A DNA stretch of 53,466 nt from Marixanthomonas spongiae (GTDB lineage Bacteria > Bacteroidota > Bacteroidia > Flavobacteriales > Flavobacteriaceae). The translations under genes were made by a program, and so were the position numbers. Below are positions 35,115 to 44,075 of the stretch, piece after piece. Position 1 is the stretch's first letter; each line of letters begins with the position of its first letter. The stretch is from contig NZ_QEHR01000012.1 of the NCBI RefSeq assembly GCF_003095375.1, positions 1-53,466 on the forward strand, written 5' to 3'. The notes under the pieces were generated by a model. It did not search any database and was not told where the DNA came from. It was given only the letters and a program-made list of their open reading frames with translations.

Positions 35115-35660
35115 ATGCGCACTTCACTACTTATTATCGCTGTTTTCTTTTTCTTTTTTAATGTTGACGCACAAAACAACTCGCTCAAAGAAATTTACAA
35201 AGGAACGTTTGCGGTCAATTCTATAACCGCCTGGCGGGGAAAGACCCGGGTAGCCGTCCCGTTACAGATCCCGGCCAACGCTACAGGTTTTTATTATACG
35301 GTTTATGTGAGCAAACGCAAAACCTTTAGGCCCGAAGCCCGGAAACTTGTTTTCGATGTTTTGGCCGATAGGATGGGCACGAGCTCGGAAAATGCAGACC
35401 GGGCCAATGAGATCCTGGTAAAAGAGCAAGGAAAATACGAAGACATCAACATTTACCTCCTGCCCAGCGAACAGGACAGCCAATTGTTCGAAAAACGGAT
35501 GAACTATGACTTTAAGGCTTTAAAAGCATGGAAGGACATAGGTGAAGAAGTGACGTTTGTACCTACAAACGGAACTCGACAGACTCTATATCTAGGGTTT
35601 TTAAACACCAACAACACCATAGGATTAGACGTGTATTTAAAAGTGGCGGCGAAATATTGA
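35115..35660 (+). CDS. Secreted protein of unknown function
   Basis: 181 residues from ATG 35115, preferred over an in-frame ATG at 34968 because the signal peptide MRTSLLIIAVFFFFFNVDAQ starts here. The mature part begins with strand-like segments (FAVNSITAWRGKTRVAVPLQIPANATGFYYTVYVSK), then a helical stretch, and ends in LYLGFLNTNNTIGLDVYLKVAAKY. Not recognised. First of four closely spaced plus-strand genes, divergent from the LytTR pair. Confidence 0.75.
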   Translation: MRTSLLIIAVFFFFFNVDAQNNSLKEIYKGTFAVNSITAWRGKTRVAVPLQIPANATGFYYTVYVSKRKTFRPEARKLVFDVLADRMGTSSENADRANEILVKEQGKYEDINIYLLPSEQDSQLFEKRMNYDFKALKAWKDIGEEVTFVPTNGTRQTLYLGFLNTNNTIGLDVYLKVAAKY

Positions 35661-35688
35661 AGAAAGAACCAAATAACTCACACATATT

Positions 35689-37380
35689 ATGAAAACAACA
35701 ATTAATTCAATCATACTCGCTATTTTATTAATAACGGGCGGCACGGCACACGCACAGTTTCTTAAAAAACTGAAGAAGAAAGTGACACAAGCTGTTGAAA
35801 ATACAATTGTAAACACAGCAGATGAAGCCGTAAACGATGTCATAGGAAATAAAGAAAACAATACTAGCGAAAGGGAAAACCCGGCATCTCTTTCCATTAC
35901 CGAAAACAAAACCATTACAAACCGACAGCATCAAAAACCCACTTCAAGAACTACCGAGGGCATAGTAAAATCCACTGATAAATTTTCAGCAGTATCCACA
36001 ATGACCATCCCGACCATTGATGAAGACTTTGAGTCTATTTCCTTACTTACTTTTAAAGGACTGCCCCTCTTGGGCGAACCGGACAAAAATTTAATAGGGC
36101 TTACTGTAGGTAAGGAATACGAAAAGTACAACGGCTTGCTCAAGGTGAAGTTTTACCGTCCGCTGTTCGATACCATGGACAAGGAGGTATGGTATCCCAA
36201 CAGGTATGCTGGGGAAATAAGGTATCCGAGGGAAGGCGTGAATTCGGTCATCGCCCAAAAAGCACTCTTTGCGGCCGCAACCAGCTTGAGTTCGCGTACG
36301 GCTTGCGAAATCTATTATGACAGACCGGGAGAACACAAAAGTTACAGAAACGACAACAAAACATGGGGTGGGTACAATGCCAGCGATATACGCCAGAATA
36401 CCCTTTATAAAAAATACATTGCCGAACAATTGGGCAATTTGCAACGCTATGCCGAAAAAATCCCAACCACGGCCTACGTGGTCGATAAAATGGGGTTAAT
36501 GCGGTATGATTTTGACCAAAACGGTTTTATACTGGAAATACCTGTAGCTACGCCCAATGTAATCTATACCAAAAGAAGTTTTGGTGGGTATGCCCCGCGC
36601 CACGAATATGAACAAGTGTTCAAGACAAAAAGACGACGCAGTTTTGATTACCTTTTTAAAATAAAGCCCGAAAAAGTAGAACAGTTGTTTGAAGGCAAAA
36701 CACGTTCGGGCAGATCGGCCTATTTCGTACATAAAATTGAATGGTACGGAGCTGACCACACCCCAACATATAAAGAATACGTAAAGTACCCCCAACTTAA
36801 AACGGTGCGCAAAGCAATAAACTACCATAGACTGCAGTACAGCTATGCAGACCCACTTATAGAAATTTACCTGGATCCCGAGCTTACCCAAAAAATAGGC
36901 GAAATAGACCTTGCTAAAATAGATACGAAACAATTAAAAAATGAAAATGAAAATGAAACAGAACAAAAGCCAACCCTCCGCAAAGAGCCTCATGTAAATT
37001 TTGAAAATGCAATACCACTCAGTGTTGTTCACGAAAAGCCAGAAATACCCTTCTGTACCGACAGCAAGGACCGCCGTTGCCAAGAAAAATACATTAACGA
37101 ATGGTTACAGGACAAAATAACGAATGACAAGCTTAAAGAATGGTTTAAACCCTACAACAATAGCAACCATCGAAAGGTTTCAATAGGCATGGTTCTTGAC
37201 ACCAATGGAAAATTCCATATTAAGAATATGCGTCCGTTTAATGAAAAAGCGTCCAATGGCATACAAAAAATACTCAATGCCCATACGTTAAACATGAAGC
37301 CCGCACGGCAACGGGGAAAACCGGTTCATGTTATGTTTGTCCACAATGCCCTTATCTCATACAACATACGGAAGTATTGA
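35689..37380 (+). CDS. Secreted protein with TonB-C-like C-terminal domain
   Basis: 563 residues with signal peptide (TINSIILAILLITGGTAHAQ). After a charged coiled-coil-like stretch (FLKKLKKKVTQAVENTIVN...) comes an uncharacterised central part (about 100-410). The last 90 residues resemble the TonB C-terminal domain: GMVLDTNGKFHIKNMRPFNEKASNGIQKILN, then MKPARQRGKPVHVMFVHNALISY. TonB-C-like tails without a TonB membrane anchor or ExbB/D link occur in Bacteroidota and need not drive transport. Lies 28 bp after the preceding gene. Central family not recognised. Confidence 0.75.
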   Translation: MKTTINSIILAILLITGGTAHAQFLKKLKKKVTQAVENTIVNTADEAVNDVIGNKENNTSERENPASLSITENKTITNRQHQKPTSRTTEGIVKSTDKFSAVSTMTIPTIDEDFESISLLTFKGLPLLGEPDKNLIGLTVGKEYEKYNGLLKVKFYRPLFDTMDKEVWYPNRYAGEIRYPREGVNSVIAQKALFAAATSLSSRTACEIYYDRPGEHKSYRNDNKTWGGYNASDIRQNTLYKKYIAEQLGNLQRYAEKIPTTAYVVDKMGLMRYDFDQNGFILEIPVATPNVIYTKRSFGGYAPRHEYEQVFKTKRRRSFDYLFKIKPEKVEQLFEGKTRSGRSAYFVHKIEWYGADHTPTYKEYVKYPQLKTVRKAINYHRLQYSYADPLIEIYLDPELTQKIGEIDLAKIDTKQLKNENENETEQKPTLRKEPHVNFENAIPLSVVHEKPEIPFCTDSKDRRCQEKYINEWLQDKITNDKLKEWFKPYNNSNHRKVSIGMVLDTNGKFHIKNMRPFNEKASNGIQKILNAHTLNMKPARQRGKPVHVMFVHNALISYNIRKY

Positions 37381-37402
37381 TCAATAAGCCAATAAAAGTA
37401 TT

Positions 37403-38392
37403 ATGAAGGCAAAATTCAAACACAAAGCTATATTGTTCATTGCAACCATGATTTTTACACTGCATGGTTGCCGGGTAGTGTACTCCAACCGCCCTTTGCC
37501 CAGCGAGCAACCTGTTCTTAAAGCTTTTCCGTCCAACTTTAAAGGGGAATACAAGGTTATTGGCCCTATGGACAAATCTGATGTGTTGGATAAGAAATAC
37601 CCCCAAAATCTTTTTGATATGTTCTGGAACATTGAGGTAAACAAGGGTGTCTGTACCATAAAGCATTATTTTGGTTTTCATCCTTCAAATACTGCACAAA
37701 TTAACGACCATCGCGATTTTAAGGTTGAAAACAGCATCCTTTTTTACAGGAACGACAGCATTAAAAACCGTATGCTGAAACTATTGAATAAAAGCACAAA
37801 ATTGACCGAGAATGAACAATACGATTTGGAAGACCTTCTTAACCGTGACAAAAAAGGGGAACTCGAGCAAAACTTTCCCTTGACAAAAAAACAGGGACGC
37901 TATACCTTCAACACAAAAACGGCTTACAAAATAGACCTGCTGAACAACGACTTTACCGACTATACTTGGACCGACAAACCGGTTGAAGTAAAAGTAGCCT
38001 TTAAAAAAGCAGGGGATTATTTGTTTTTTAACCTAAAAGAAAGCAAAAAAGATTGGCTGCCCATCATTGTAAAACAAAACGGGAACCACATAACGGTCTC
38101 ACGCATTGACCACAGTAACCTATCGGACCAATACTCCTATTACAGCTCCATTACCGAAGTTATGAAAGAGAAAGATAAAAGTGACGACTACGTTATTAAC
38201 CCTTCGCAGGCCAACCTTCTCTCTTTTTTAGAAGAGCCTCATTTTCTAAATACCATAGCGATATTAGAAAAATCACCAGTCATTTTTTATCAAGAGACTT
38301 GGTTTCTTTATGGGGTAGGTTTATTTGTGATAATAGTGATAACCGTTTTAATAAACAGCCTTATTTCAAAAAATAAAAAAAAACCAAAATAG
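37403..38392 (+). CDS. Lipoprotein of unknown function with C-terminal membrane helix
   Basis: 329 residues. The N-terminus ends in a lipobox (IFTLHGC, Cys23). The body is polar with strand-like segments (NFKGEYKVIG; LFDMFWNIEVNKGVCTIKHYFGF; VKVAFKKAGDYLFFNLKESKKDWLP). A second hydrophobic helix near the end (FLYGVGLFVIIVITVLI, about 301-317) is followed by a basic tail SKNKKKPK, consistent with inner-membrane anchoring at both ends and a cytoplasmic C-terminus. Not recognised; 22 bp after its upstream neighbour and 7 bp before the next gene. Confidence 0.75.
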   Translation: MKAKFKHKAILFIATMIFTLHGCRVVYSNRPLPSEQPVLKAFPSNFKGEYKVIGPMDKSDVLDKKYPQNLFDMFWNIEVNKGVCTIKHYFGFHPSNTAQINDHRDFKVENSILFYRNDSIKNRMLKLLNKSTKLTENEQYDLEDLLNRDKKGELEQNFPLTKKQGRYTFNTKTAYKIDLLNNDFTDYTWTDKPVEVKVAFKKAGDYLFFNLKESKKDWLPIIVKQNGNHITVSRIDHSNLSDQYSYYSSITEVMKEKDKSDDYVINPSQANLLSFLEEPHFLNTIAILEKSPVIFYQETWFLYGVGLFVIIVITVLINSLISKNKKKPK

Positions 38393-38399
38393 AGAGATT

Positions 38400-39239
38400 A
38401 TGATACGTATTTGCAAATTACATTTTGTTTTGGCCGTACTGCTTTTTCCATTGGCCTTAATGGCACAAGAGCTACCCGGTATAAATGCTATTGAAGAGAT
38501 TTATAGAGCTTACAACAATGAAGATTACTACCAAGTAAACACCTATCTAAAAAAATTTGGTATGAACGAAAAAGACAGGACCAAAAAGAATGACGCCACT
38601 ATTTATTTCAATAAATACAATTTAAAAAACAACATCGGGAAAAGGAATTTGTCCATTACGTTAGGGGATAATGGAAAAGTAGGCGTGATGATTCGAAATG
38701 CAGATGAAGAACTTTATAAATATTATATAAACACCTATATTAAAGCGGCCGATACTTATGACATGAGAGATAATGTGTATTTTTTTAAGAAGGACAATAT
38801 AAATATTGCCACTATTTTTTCCGAACAAAAAATCTATTTTGTCCTAACCTCGCTTAACAAAACTAAATTAGAAAAATCTACAAAATCCAAATCTCCCGTT
38901 TCGAGCGGCACGATTACCGTAAATTCAACTAAATTAACAGGTATTTACCTCAACAAAGGCGATAAAATCAATTTAAAAGCCTCTGGGAGGATAACTTTAG
39001 GCTTTTTTGCCGGTGCTGCCGGACCAGAAGGCATCAACGGATTTGAAATTTACAATATCGTGCGCAATTACCGCCACGGCAGCCTTATCGCCACCATTGG
39101 CGAAAACGGCACATGGTTTTATGTAGGCAAAAAAGCCACATTAACGGCCGATACCTCGGGGTACTTAAAACTGTATGCCAACGATGTGGACCCCGGCAAT
39201 AATTCTGGGAGTTTTAAGGTCGCTTATACGAAATTGTAA
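38400..39239 (+). CDS. Secreted protein with PA-IL/LecA-like C-terminal domain
   Basis: 279 residues with signal peptide (LHFVLAVLLFPLALMAQ). The first half resembles small domains predicted in other Bacteroidota envelope proteins (IEEIYRAYNNEDYYQVNTYLKKFG). The C-terminal part (about 170-279) follows the PA-IL/LecA pattern: TGIYLNKGDKINLKASGRITLG, GPEGINGFEIYNI, GSLIATIGENGTWFYVGKKATLTADTSGYLKLYANDVDPGNNSGSFKVAYTKL. In LecA, Asp and Asn of the last loop bind Ca2+ and galactose, and a NDVDPGNN stretch is present here. Last gene of the four-gene secreted operon. Confidence 0.78.
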   Translation: MIRICKLHFVLAVLLFPLALMAQELPGINAIEEIYRAYNNEDYYQVNTYLKKFGMNEKDRTKKNDATIYFNKYNLKNNIGKRNLSITLGDNGKVGVMIRNADEELYKYYINTYIKAADTYDMRDNVYFFKKDNINIATIFSEQKIYFVLTSLNKTKLEKSTKSKSPVSSGTITVNSTKLTGIYLNKGDKINLKASGRITLGFFAGAAGPEGINGFEIYNIVRNYRHGSLIATIGENGTWFYVGKKATLTADTSGYLKLYANDVDPGNNSGSFKVAYTKL

Positions 39240-39416
39240 TACCTACTTATTGGGTTTCTAATAGTACGTCGTTTTTAATTGTACCATGATATATTAAAGA
39301 AAAGATGTTGAACATCATCCTTAAAGCAAAAGGATAAGAAATACATCCAATTTTGATTTATAGAAAAAACAATACATTCCTCCACAATTTACCTACCTAA
39401 AATAGGTTTTCCAGTA

Positions 39417-39510
39417 GTTTTCTTCGACTTTACCCCCTATTTTCTTCGACTTTTGTACGTAAAATAAGGGGTCATGTCGAACAAAAGTCGAAGAACACTC
39501 GAAGAAAACT
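39417..39510. repeat. Nested inverted and direct repeats
   Basis: TTCTTCGACTTTTGT (39442-39456) is perfectly inverted at 39481-39495 (ACAAAAGTCGAAGAA), 24-nt loop. Another copy of TTTTCTTCGACTTT starts at 39418, and an inverted CTCGAAGAAAACT lies at 39498-39510. ACCCCCTATTTT and AAAATAAGGGGT form a further inverted pair inside. Confidence 0.85.
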
Positions 39511-39892
39511 GGGACAAAATCCAAAGGAAACTTGGTGGTGGTTTGTGTAAAAACAGGAAGAAGTATTATTTTAATCTTAATAACTTATTTGTTCATTTTT
39601 TCCATTGATGAAAAAACGAACCAAAAAAATCTAGGCTTACGAAACGGTATCTAAATTTATCATTCGGTGCCTAAATTTTAGGAACTCGCTTTACTACACT
39701 TGCTAGGGTGAACTAGTCGTCTTGCTCAAACAGCCTAAAATTCTTAACGGCACTTTCATTTCAAATTTGACGATACCTTTTCGATAGGCCAAAGGCAGGA
39801 TTTTTTAAAATACTTCCTCATTGTGTAATAGTTAGCTGGAAAAAAGTAATAACTTTATCATGTAGCTCAAACAGCAAAAATCACCCTATCCA

Positions 39893-39924
39893 TTTGCAAA
39901 TTAGTCCCATACCTATTATATTAG
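39893..39924 (+). promoter_or_regulatory. Possible Bacteroidota promoter before the DUF6266 gene
   Basis: TTTG at 39893-39896 and TATATTAG at 39917-39924, 20 nt apart, resemble the TTTG / TAnnTTTG elements of flavobacterial sigma-A promoters. The ATG follows 36 bp later. Confidence 0.4.
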
Positions 39925-39960
39925 CCATTCCCCTTTATATAATCTAACTAACTTAACCGT

Positions 39961-40602
39961 ATGGGAACACTACAAAATGGCCTCATGGGAGGCTTCTCTG
40001 GAAAAGTAGGTCCGGTCGTGGGCGCTACTTGGCGAAACAAAAACATTATACGCTCGGCACCGCAACTTTCTAACAAACCACGTAGCCAAGCACAATTGAG
40101 CAACCAAAGTAACTTTGGGCTGGTAAGTACCTTTTTAGCAAAGTACCGTGCCTTTATCAACGCCTATTTTATACCTGATGCAGACGGCAAAGCGGCTTAT
40201 GGCAGTGCGATGTCCTACCATAGAAAACATGCCACCATTAAAATAAATGGGCTGTATTACATGAACTACCTCAAAGTACTCATAAGCAAAGGCCCCTTAC
40301 CTGGTGTATGGAACCTCACTTTCACTCAAGGAGCAATTAACAGTTTTCAACTAACTTGGGACGATAATAGCGAGCAACCCCTCGCCGCCCCTAATGATCT
40401 ATTGACCGTAGCCACATACGCCCCAGCGTTACATACTTTTTATTTTTTTGAAGCCTGTGCCGAACGCCAAGACACTAGCGTACAACTAACGATACCCGCT
40501 GGTTTTACCGAACAAAACCTACAGCTTTGGGCGACCTTTACCGACCAAGCCAAACACCCTACGGCAGCGACGAGTTGTTATGTTGGGGAAGTGAATGGGT
40601 AA
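39961..40602 (+). CDS. DUF6266-family protein
   Basis: 213 residues, no signal peptide. The opening MGTLQNGLMGGFSGKVGPVVGATWRNKNIIRS...P...Q..L...FG.VS.FL.K.R.FIN.YF is the typical DUF6266 start, followed by a strand-rich half (about 115-213, NSFQLTWDDNSEQPLAAPNDLLTVATYA). Function unknown. A distant relative is encoded at 15739-16494. The gene is isolated: a 721-bp repeat-rich leader before it and an AT-rich module after it. Confidence 0.85.
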   Translation: MGTLQNGLMGGFSGKVGPVVGATWRNKNIIRSAPQLSNKPRSQAQLSNQSNFGLVSTFLAKYRAFINAYFIPDADGKAAYGSAMSYHRKHATIKINGLYYMNYLKVLISKGPLPGVWNLTFTQGAINSFQLTWDDNSEQPLAAPNDLLTVATYAPALHTFYFFEACAERQDTSVQLTIPAGFTEQNLQLWATFTDQAKHPTAATSCYVGEVNG

Positions 40603-40775
40603 GGAATTGAAATATTTGGGTATATTTGAAGTATTATCTCCCTAGTTTTTTTAAATAAATAATGTTTAAACCAAATTCTACTTACAGTAATGTTTAGGTT
40701 TTTTTTAAAAGCATCTTTAAAATTATAATATATATCTAATTATCTTTTGAATTTGACAATACTTAAAACACTTTT

Positions 40776-42284
40776 ATGAATAGAAACTATGATTGGCTTG
40801 TAAAAAAAACACCACGTTCCGTTGACCAATTAAAACTGTGGCCAGAAAATCCAAGATTAAATCCAGAGGAGACACACTTGACACTCAAGGAATATGCAGA
40901 AGATTTGACCATTGATAAAGGAGAAAAAAATGATTTTTTCGCACTCGTAAATTCAATTGTAGCAGATGGTTTTGTGCCAGCAGACCCAGTTGTAGTTTGG
41001 CAGAATAAAAAAAATAAAAAATACTACGTTGCAGAAGGTAATCGTCGTGTAATAGCTTTAAAATTATTACGTGAACCAAAGAAATCACCAAAATCAATAC
41101 GTAGTTTTATTCGTAAAGCCTCTTCAAAAATAAATATTACGACGATTGAAAAAATACCAGTTAATGTTGCACCATCTTTCGAGGATGCAGAATGGTATAT
41201 TAATCAAAGGAACAGTTCATCAACACTTCAAAGAAGATGGTCAAGAGTACAACAACAAAGATGGATAGTTACTCTGTACCAAAAACACAATGGTGACCTT
41301 GATAGAATTTTGTCGGTTACAAAACTTACAAAGAGTGAAATCGAAGGAATTATAAGAACTTTAAAAATCAAAGATTTTGTCAAACTAGATATAGTAAAAG
41401 ACAATCTCTCAACAGAAGAATTTGAATTGGCAGACTCTTACCGTTTTCCAATAACCGTTTTAGAAAGGTTTTTCAGTTTTGCAGACGTAAAGGAAAAATG
41501 GGGTATAGAATATGACGGACTTGATGTTAATATAATTTCAAATGAAGATAGTTTTTACGCTTCTTTCACAGAATTAATAAAAAGGATAGTAAACAAAGAT
41601 GATGATAAAATAAATACTAGACTAAGAAAAGAAGACTTAGAAGAAGTGCTTGATTCATTACCTACAGTAATTTTTGCATCCGATCAAGTTGAAGAAAAAG
41701 ATGATAAGGTAGAGGAAAAAATAATTAATAATGATAAATCTACAAATGGTGCGGACACAAGTGGAGGTTCTACGGGTGAGGAAACTGAAGACAAGCCAGA
41801 GCCAGGCCCAGAGCCAATAAATCATTTAAAAGATAACCCAGACAGAACGAAAATGGTTTTAAAGATTTATAGTTTAAACACAGATAGTTATAGACTTTTA
41901 GGTCTTTTTAATGAGTTTAAAAGAATATCATTAGGTTATAAAAATATTGTTTCATCCTCATTAAGAGTTTTTGTAGATTTAGCAGTTTTTAAATATATAG
42001 AAACAGAAGGTATAGAAAGTGACTTAAGCCGGTTTTATCGAGATGATTTGAGAAATATTCCTTTAAAAAAACGTTTGGAATATATTAAAACAAATAAATT
42101 GGCTGGAAAACCCCAAAATATAGTCGGTAGATTATTAGACCCAACTTCTCAATATTCATTAGATGTTTTGAATGGGTTTATTCATAGTCAAGACACTCAT
42201 TATTTAAACCGACAGTTTTTAAATAGCTTTTGGGATTTCTTATTTCCACTATTTCAGGAATTATTAGATATTAGAGAAATATAA
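40776..42284 (+). CDS. ParB/Srx-like domain protein of a DNA-modification module
   Basis: 502 residues. The N-terminal 100 residues form a ParB/sulfiredoxin-like domain: LWPENPRLNP, IVADGFVPADPVVVWQ and the nucleotide-binding box YVAEGNRRVIALKLL (GNRR at 88-91). A helical DNA-binding-like part follows (about 145-200). An acidic, low-complexity linker rich in Asp, Glu and Gly/Pro (about 305-350) separates a C-terminal helical domain. ParB-type domains use CTP or ATP. The stop codon overlaps the start of the Dam methylase gene (TAATG), so both are coupled. Base composition is much more AT-rich than flanking genes, suggesting transfer. Confidence 0.82.
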   Translation: MNRNYDWLVKKTPRSVDQLKLWPENPRLNPEETHLTLKEYAEDLTIDKGEKNDFFALVNSIVADGFVPADPVVVWQNKKNKKYYVAEGNRRVIALKLLREPKKSPKSIRSFIRKASSKINITTIEKIPVNVAPSFEDAEWYINQRNSSSTLQRRWSRVQQQRWIVTLYQKHNGDLDRILSVTKLTKSEIEGIIRTLKIKDFVKLDIVKDNLSTEEFELADSYRFPITVLERFFSFADVKEKWGIEYDGLDVNIISNEDSFYASFTELIKRIVNKDDDKINTRLRKEDLEEVLDSLPTVIFASDQVEEKDDKVEEKIINNDKSTNGADTSGGSTGEETEDKPEPGPEPINHLKDNPDRTKMVLKIYSLNTDSYRLLGLFNEFKRISLGYKNIVSSSLRVFVDLAVFKYIETEGIESDLSRFYRDDLRNIPLKKRLEYIKTNKLAGKPQNIVGRLLDPTSQYSLDVLNGFIHSQDTHYLNRQFLNSFWDFLFPLFQELLDIREI

Positions 42285-43186
42285 TGTACTATTCACCACT
42301 TAGATATCCAGGAGGAAAAAATAAGCTTTCCGCATTTATTGCTAAAGTATGTCTTGACAATAATGTAAATGGACATTATGTTGAACCTTATTCTGGTGGA
42401 GCTTCGGTAGCATTATTTCTATTAATGGAAGGCTTTGTCCAGAAAATAACAATAAATGATAGAGACAGGTCAATTTATGCTTTTTGGCACTCTGTACTAA
42501 AAAATACAAATAAGTTATGTGAAATGATTGAAAGTACAGAATTAACAATTGAAGAATGGAAAAAGCAAAGAGATGTCCAAAGTAATAAAAAAACAGTTGA
42601 TTTACTTACACTTGGTTTTTCCACTTTTTACTTAAATCGCACAAATAGATCAGGGATAATTAATGCAGGTGTAATGGGAGGCATTGAACAAAATGGAAAT
42701 TATCTTATGGATTGTAGGTTTAATAAAACCGCCTTAACCCAAAGAATTAGAAAAATAGCTAAACATAAAAAGAATATACGTCTCTATAAAAAAGATGCTA
42801 TCAAATTAATTGATAAAATCCAACAAGAAGCTCAAGATGACAACTTTATTTTCTATTTTGATCCACCATACTATCTAAAGGCAAGTTCACTATATATGAA
42901 TCATTATGAGGATAAAAATCATAAAAAAGTAAGTGACAAAATTAAATCAATTGAAAATATCAAATGGATAGTTTCTTATGACAATGTTCCTGAAATCCAA
43001 AAGCTTTATTCAGACTGTCCAAAAAAAGAGTTTTCTTTTAATCATACTGCCTATGAAATAAGAGAGGGAAAAGAGGTTTTGTTTTTTAGCAATAATATTG
43101 AGCAGCCAAAAATTAGTGATTGGAATCCATTAAAGTTCAAACTAAAAAAAGGAAAAAAAACCTCTAAACTTGTTCACACAAAATAG
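42284..43186 (+). CDS. DNA adenine N6-methyltransferase (Dam/DpnM family)
   Basis: 300 residues with the family's motif order: YSPLRYPGGKNKL (motif X, PGGK at 9-12), YVEPYSGGASVAL (motif I, SAM binding), FYLNRTNRSGI, and the catalytic DPPYY at 193-197 in FIFYFDPPYY. D12-class adenine methylases of this sort often recognise GATC or related sites; specificity cannot be read from sequence. It is coupled to the ParB-like gene and followed by an unknown gene after 24 bp. No linked endonuclease of a known family is visible. Confidence 0.92.
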   Translation: MYYSPLRYPGGKNKLSAFIAKVCLDNNVNGHYVEPYSGGASVALFLLMEGFVQKITINDRDRSIYAFWHSVLKNTNKLCEMIESTELTIEEWKKQRDVQSNKKTVDLLTLGFSTFYLNRTNRSGIINAGVMGGIEQNGNYLMDCRFNKTALTQRIRKIAKHKKNIRLYKKDAIKLIDKIQQEAQDDNFIFYFDPPYYLKASSLYMNHYEDKNHKKVSDKIKSIENIKWIVSYDNVPEIQKLYSDCPKKEFSFNHTAYEIREGKEVLFFSNNIEQPKISDWNPLKFKLKKGKKTSKLVHTK

Positions 43187-43210
43187 TTTCTACAGTTTAA
43201 TAAAAAATAA

Positions 43211-43864
43211 ATGCCTTTATTAGTATCAAAAAGGGAATTAAATAGTAACTATTTAATCAATAATACCTATGAAAATTTAGCATTTAAACCCGTTACAAAA
43301 ATAGCTAATATCACTTTTATTCCTCCTAAGACAAAAATTAAATTCTCAAATTACAACAACTGGGTATATCTTAAACTAGATTCTTCTAATAATGAAACAT
43401 TATCAGTTCTGAGATTAAAAAAAATTATATTGAATAAAGAGAAGTTTTACGAAGCAAATAAGTCTATATCCTTTAAAAAAAGAAAAGGTTATGCACAATG
43501 TTTATATGAATATGCTTTTCAAAATTTAGACCTACCAATAATCTGTGATGGTATACAAACAAAACCAGGTTCATCAGATCTTTGGTTAAAATTTCAAAAA
43601 AGACAGGATGAGTATGGTTATGAAATTGTAGTTTTTAATACGCAAACAAACCATAAAAGTAAATTTATACGCAGGAACTATAATGAATATGATATTTGGG
43701 GTTGGTATGCTGATTTTACTGATATGGCTAAAAACATTCCAAAATTTTTGGAAGATGCAGTTAGCGAAGGAGATATGGAACTTGAACTTTACCAATTTTT
43801 AAAGAAAAACATTAATAAGGTTAAAGATCGTTCCCATATCAGGTTAATTGGAAGAAAAAATTGA
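43211..43864 (+). CDS. Unknown third protein of the ParB-Dam module
   Basis: 217 residues, no signal peptide or membrane helix, basic overall. Notable parts: a strand-rich N-terminal half (ITFIPPKTKIKFSNYNNWVYLKLDSS), SLSFKKRKGYAQCLYEYAF-like helix (about 95-112), then CDGIQTKPGSSDLWLKFQKR (about 121-140), an aromatic segment YNEYDIWGWYADF, and a basic helical end. I do not recognise the family. Its place directly after a methylase makes a restriction, effector or accessory role possible; no PD-(D/E)xK or HNH motif could be identified with confidence. Confidence 0.7.
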   Translation: MPLLVSKRELNSNYLINNTYENLAFKPVTKIANITFIPPKTKIKFSNYNNWVYLKLDSSNNETLSVLRLKKIILNKEKFYEANKSISFKKRKGYAQCLYEYAFQNLDLPIICDGIQTKPGSSDLWLKFQKRQDEYGYEIVVFNTQTNHKSKFIRRNYNEYDIWGWYADFTDMAKNIPKFLEDAVSEGDMELELYQFLKKNINKVKDRSHIRLIGRKN

Positions 43865-44036
43865 GAAAACGTTGTTATTAAATTTAAGAGGTTTAAAAAG
43901 TTAATTAATTTGATTAAAATACGAATAGTAAAACAAAAAACACAAAGTAACTTATTGAATTTAAGTATTTATTTAAATAATGAATAAGAATAATAGAAGA
44001 AGTTATTTTGTAAATAATAATTTACTGAGTAGGTTT

Positions 44037-44071
44037 TGCAACCCAATTGCATCCATATTTCCCTATATTTG
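44037..44071 (+). promoter_or_regulatory. Promoter/operator of the first DUF6660 gene
   Basis: Short palindrome TGCAACCCAATTGCA (44037-44051; arms TGCAA/TTGCA) followed by TATATTTG (44064-44071), a good flavobacterial -7 element. The GTG start lies 4 bp after it, implying a leaderless or nearly leaderless message. Repeated at 47063-47098 and, decayed, at 45135-45165. Confidence 0.5.
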
Positions 44072-44075
44072 TAGC

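Larger units (their letters stand above)
39240..39960. other. 721-bp non-coding leader with palindromes and repeats
   Basis: No supportable gene. It contains the nested inverted repeat at 39417-39510, a pair of similar 15-mers (CGGTATCTAAATTTA, then CGGTGCCTAAATTTT) near 39645-39680, two copies of GCTCAAACAGC (near 39723 and 39865), and a promoter-like pair at 39893-39924. Confidence 0.7.
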
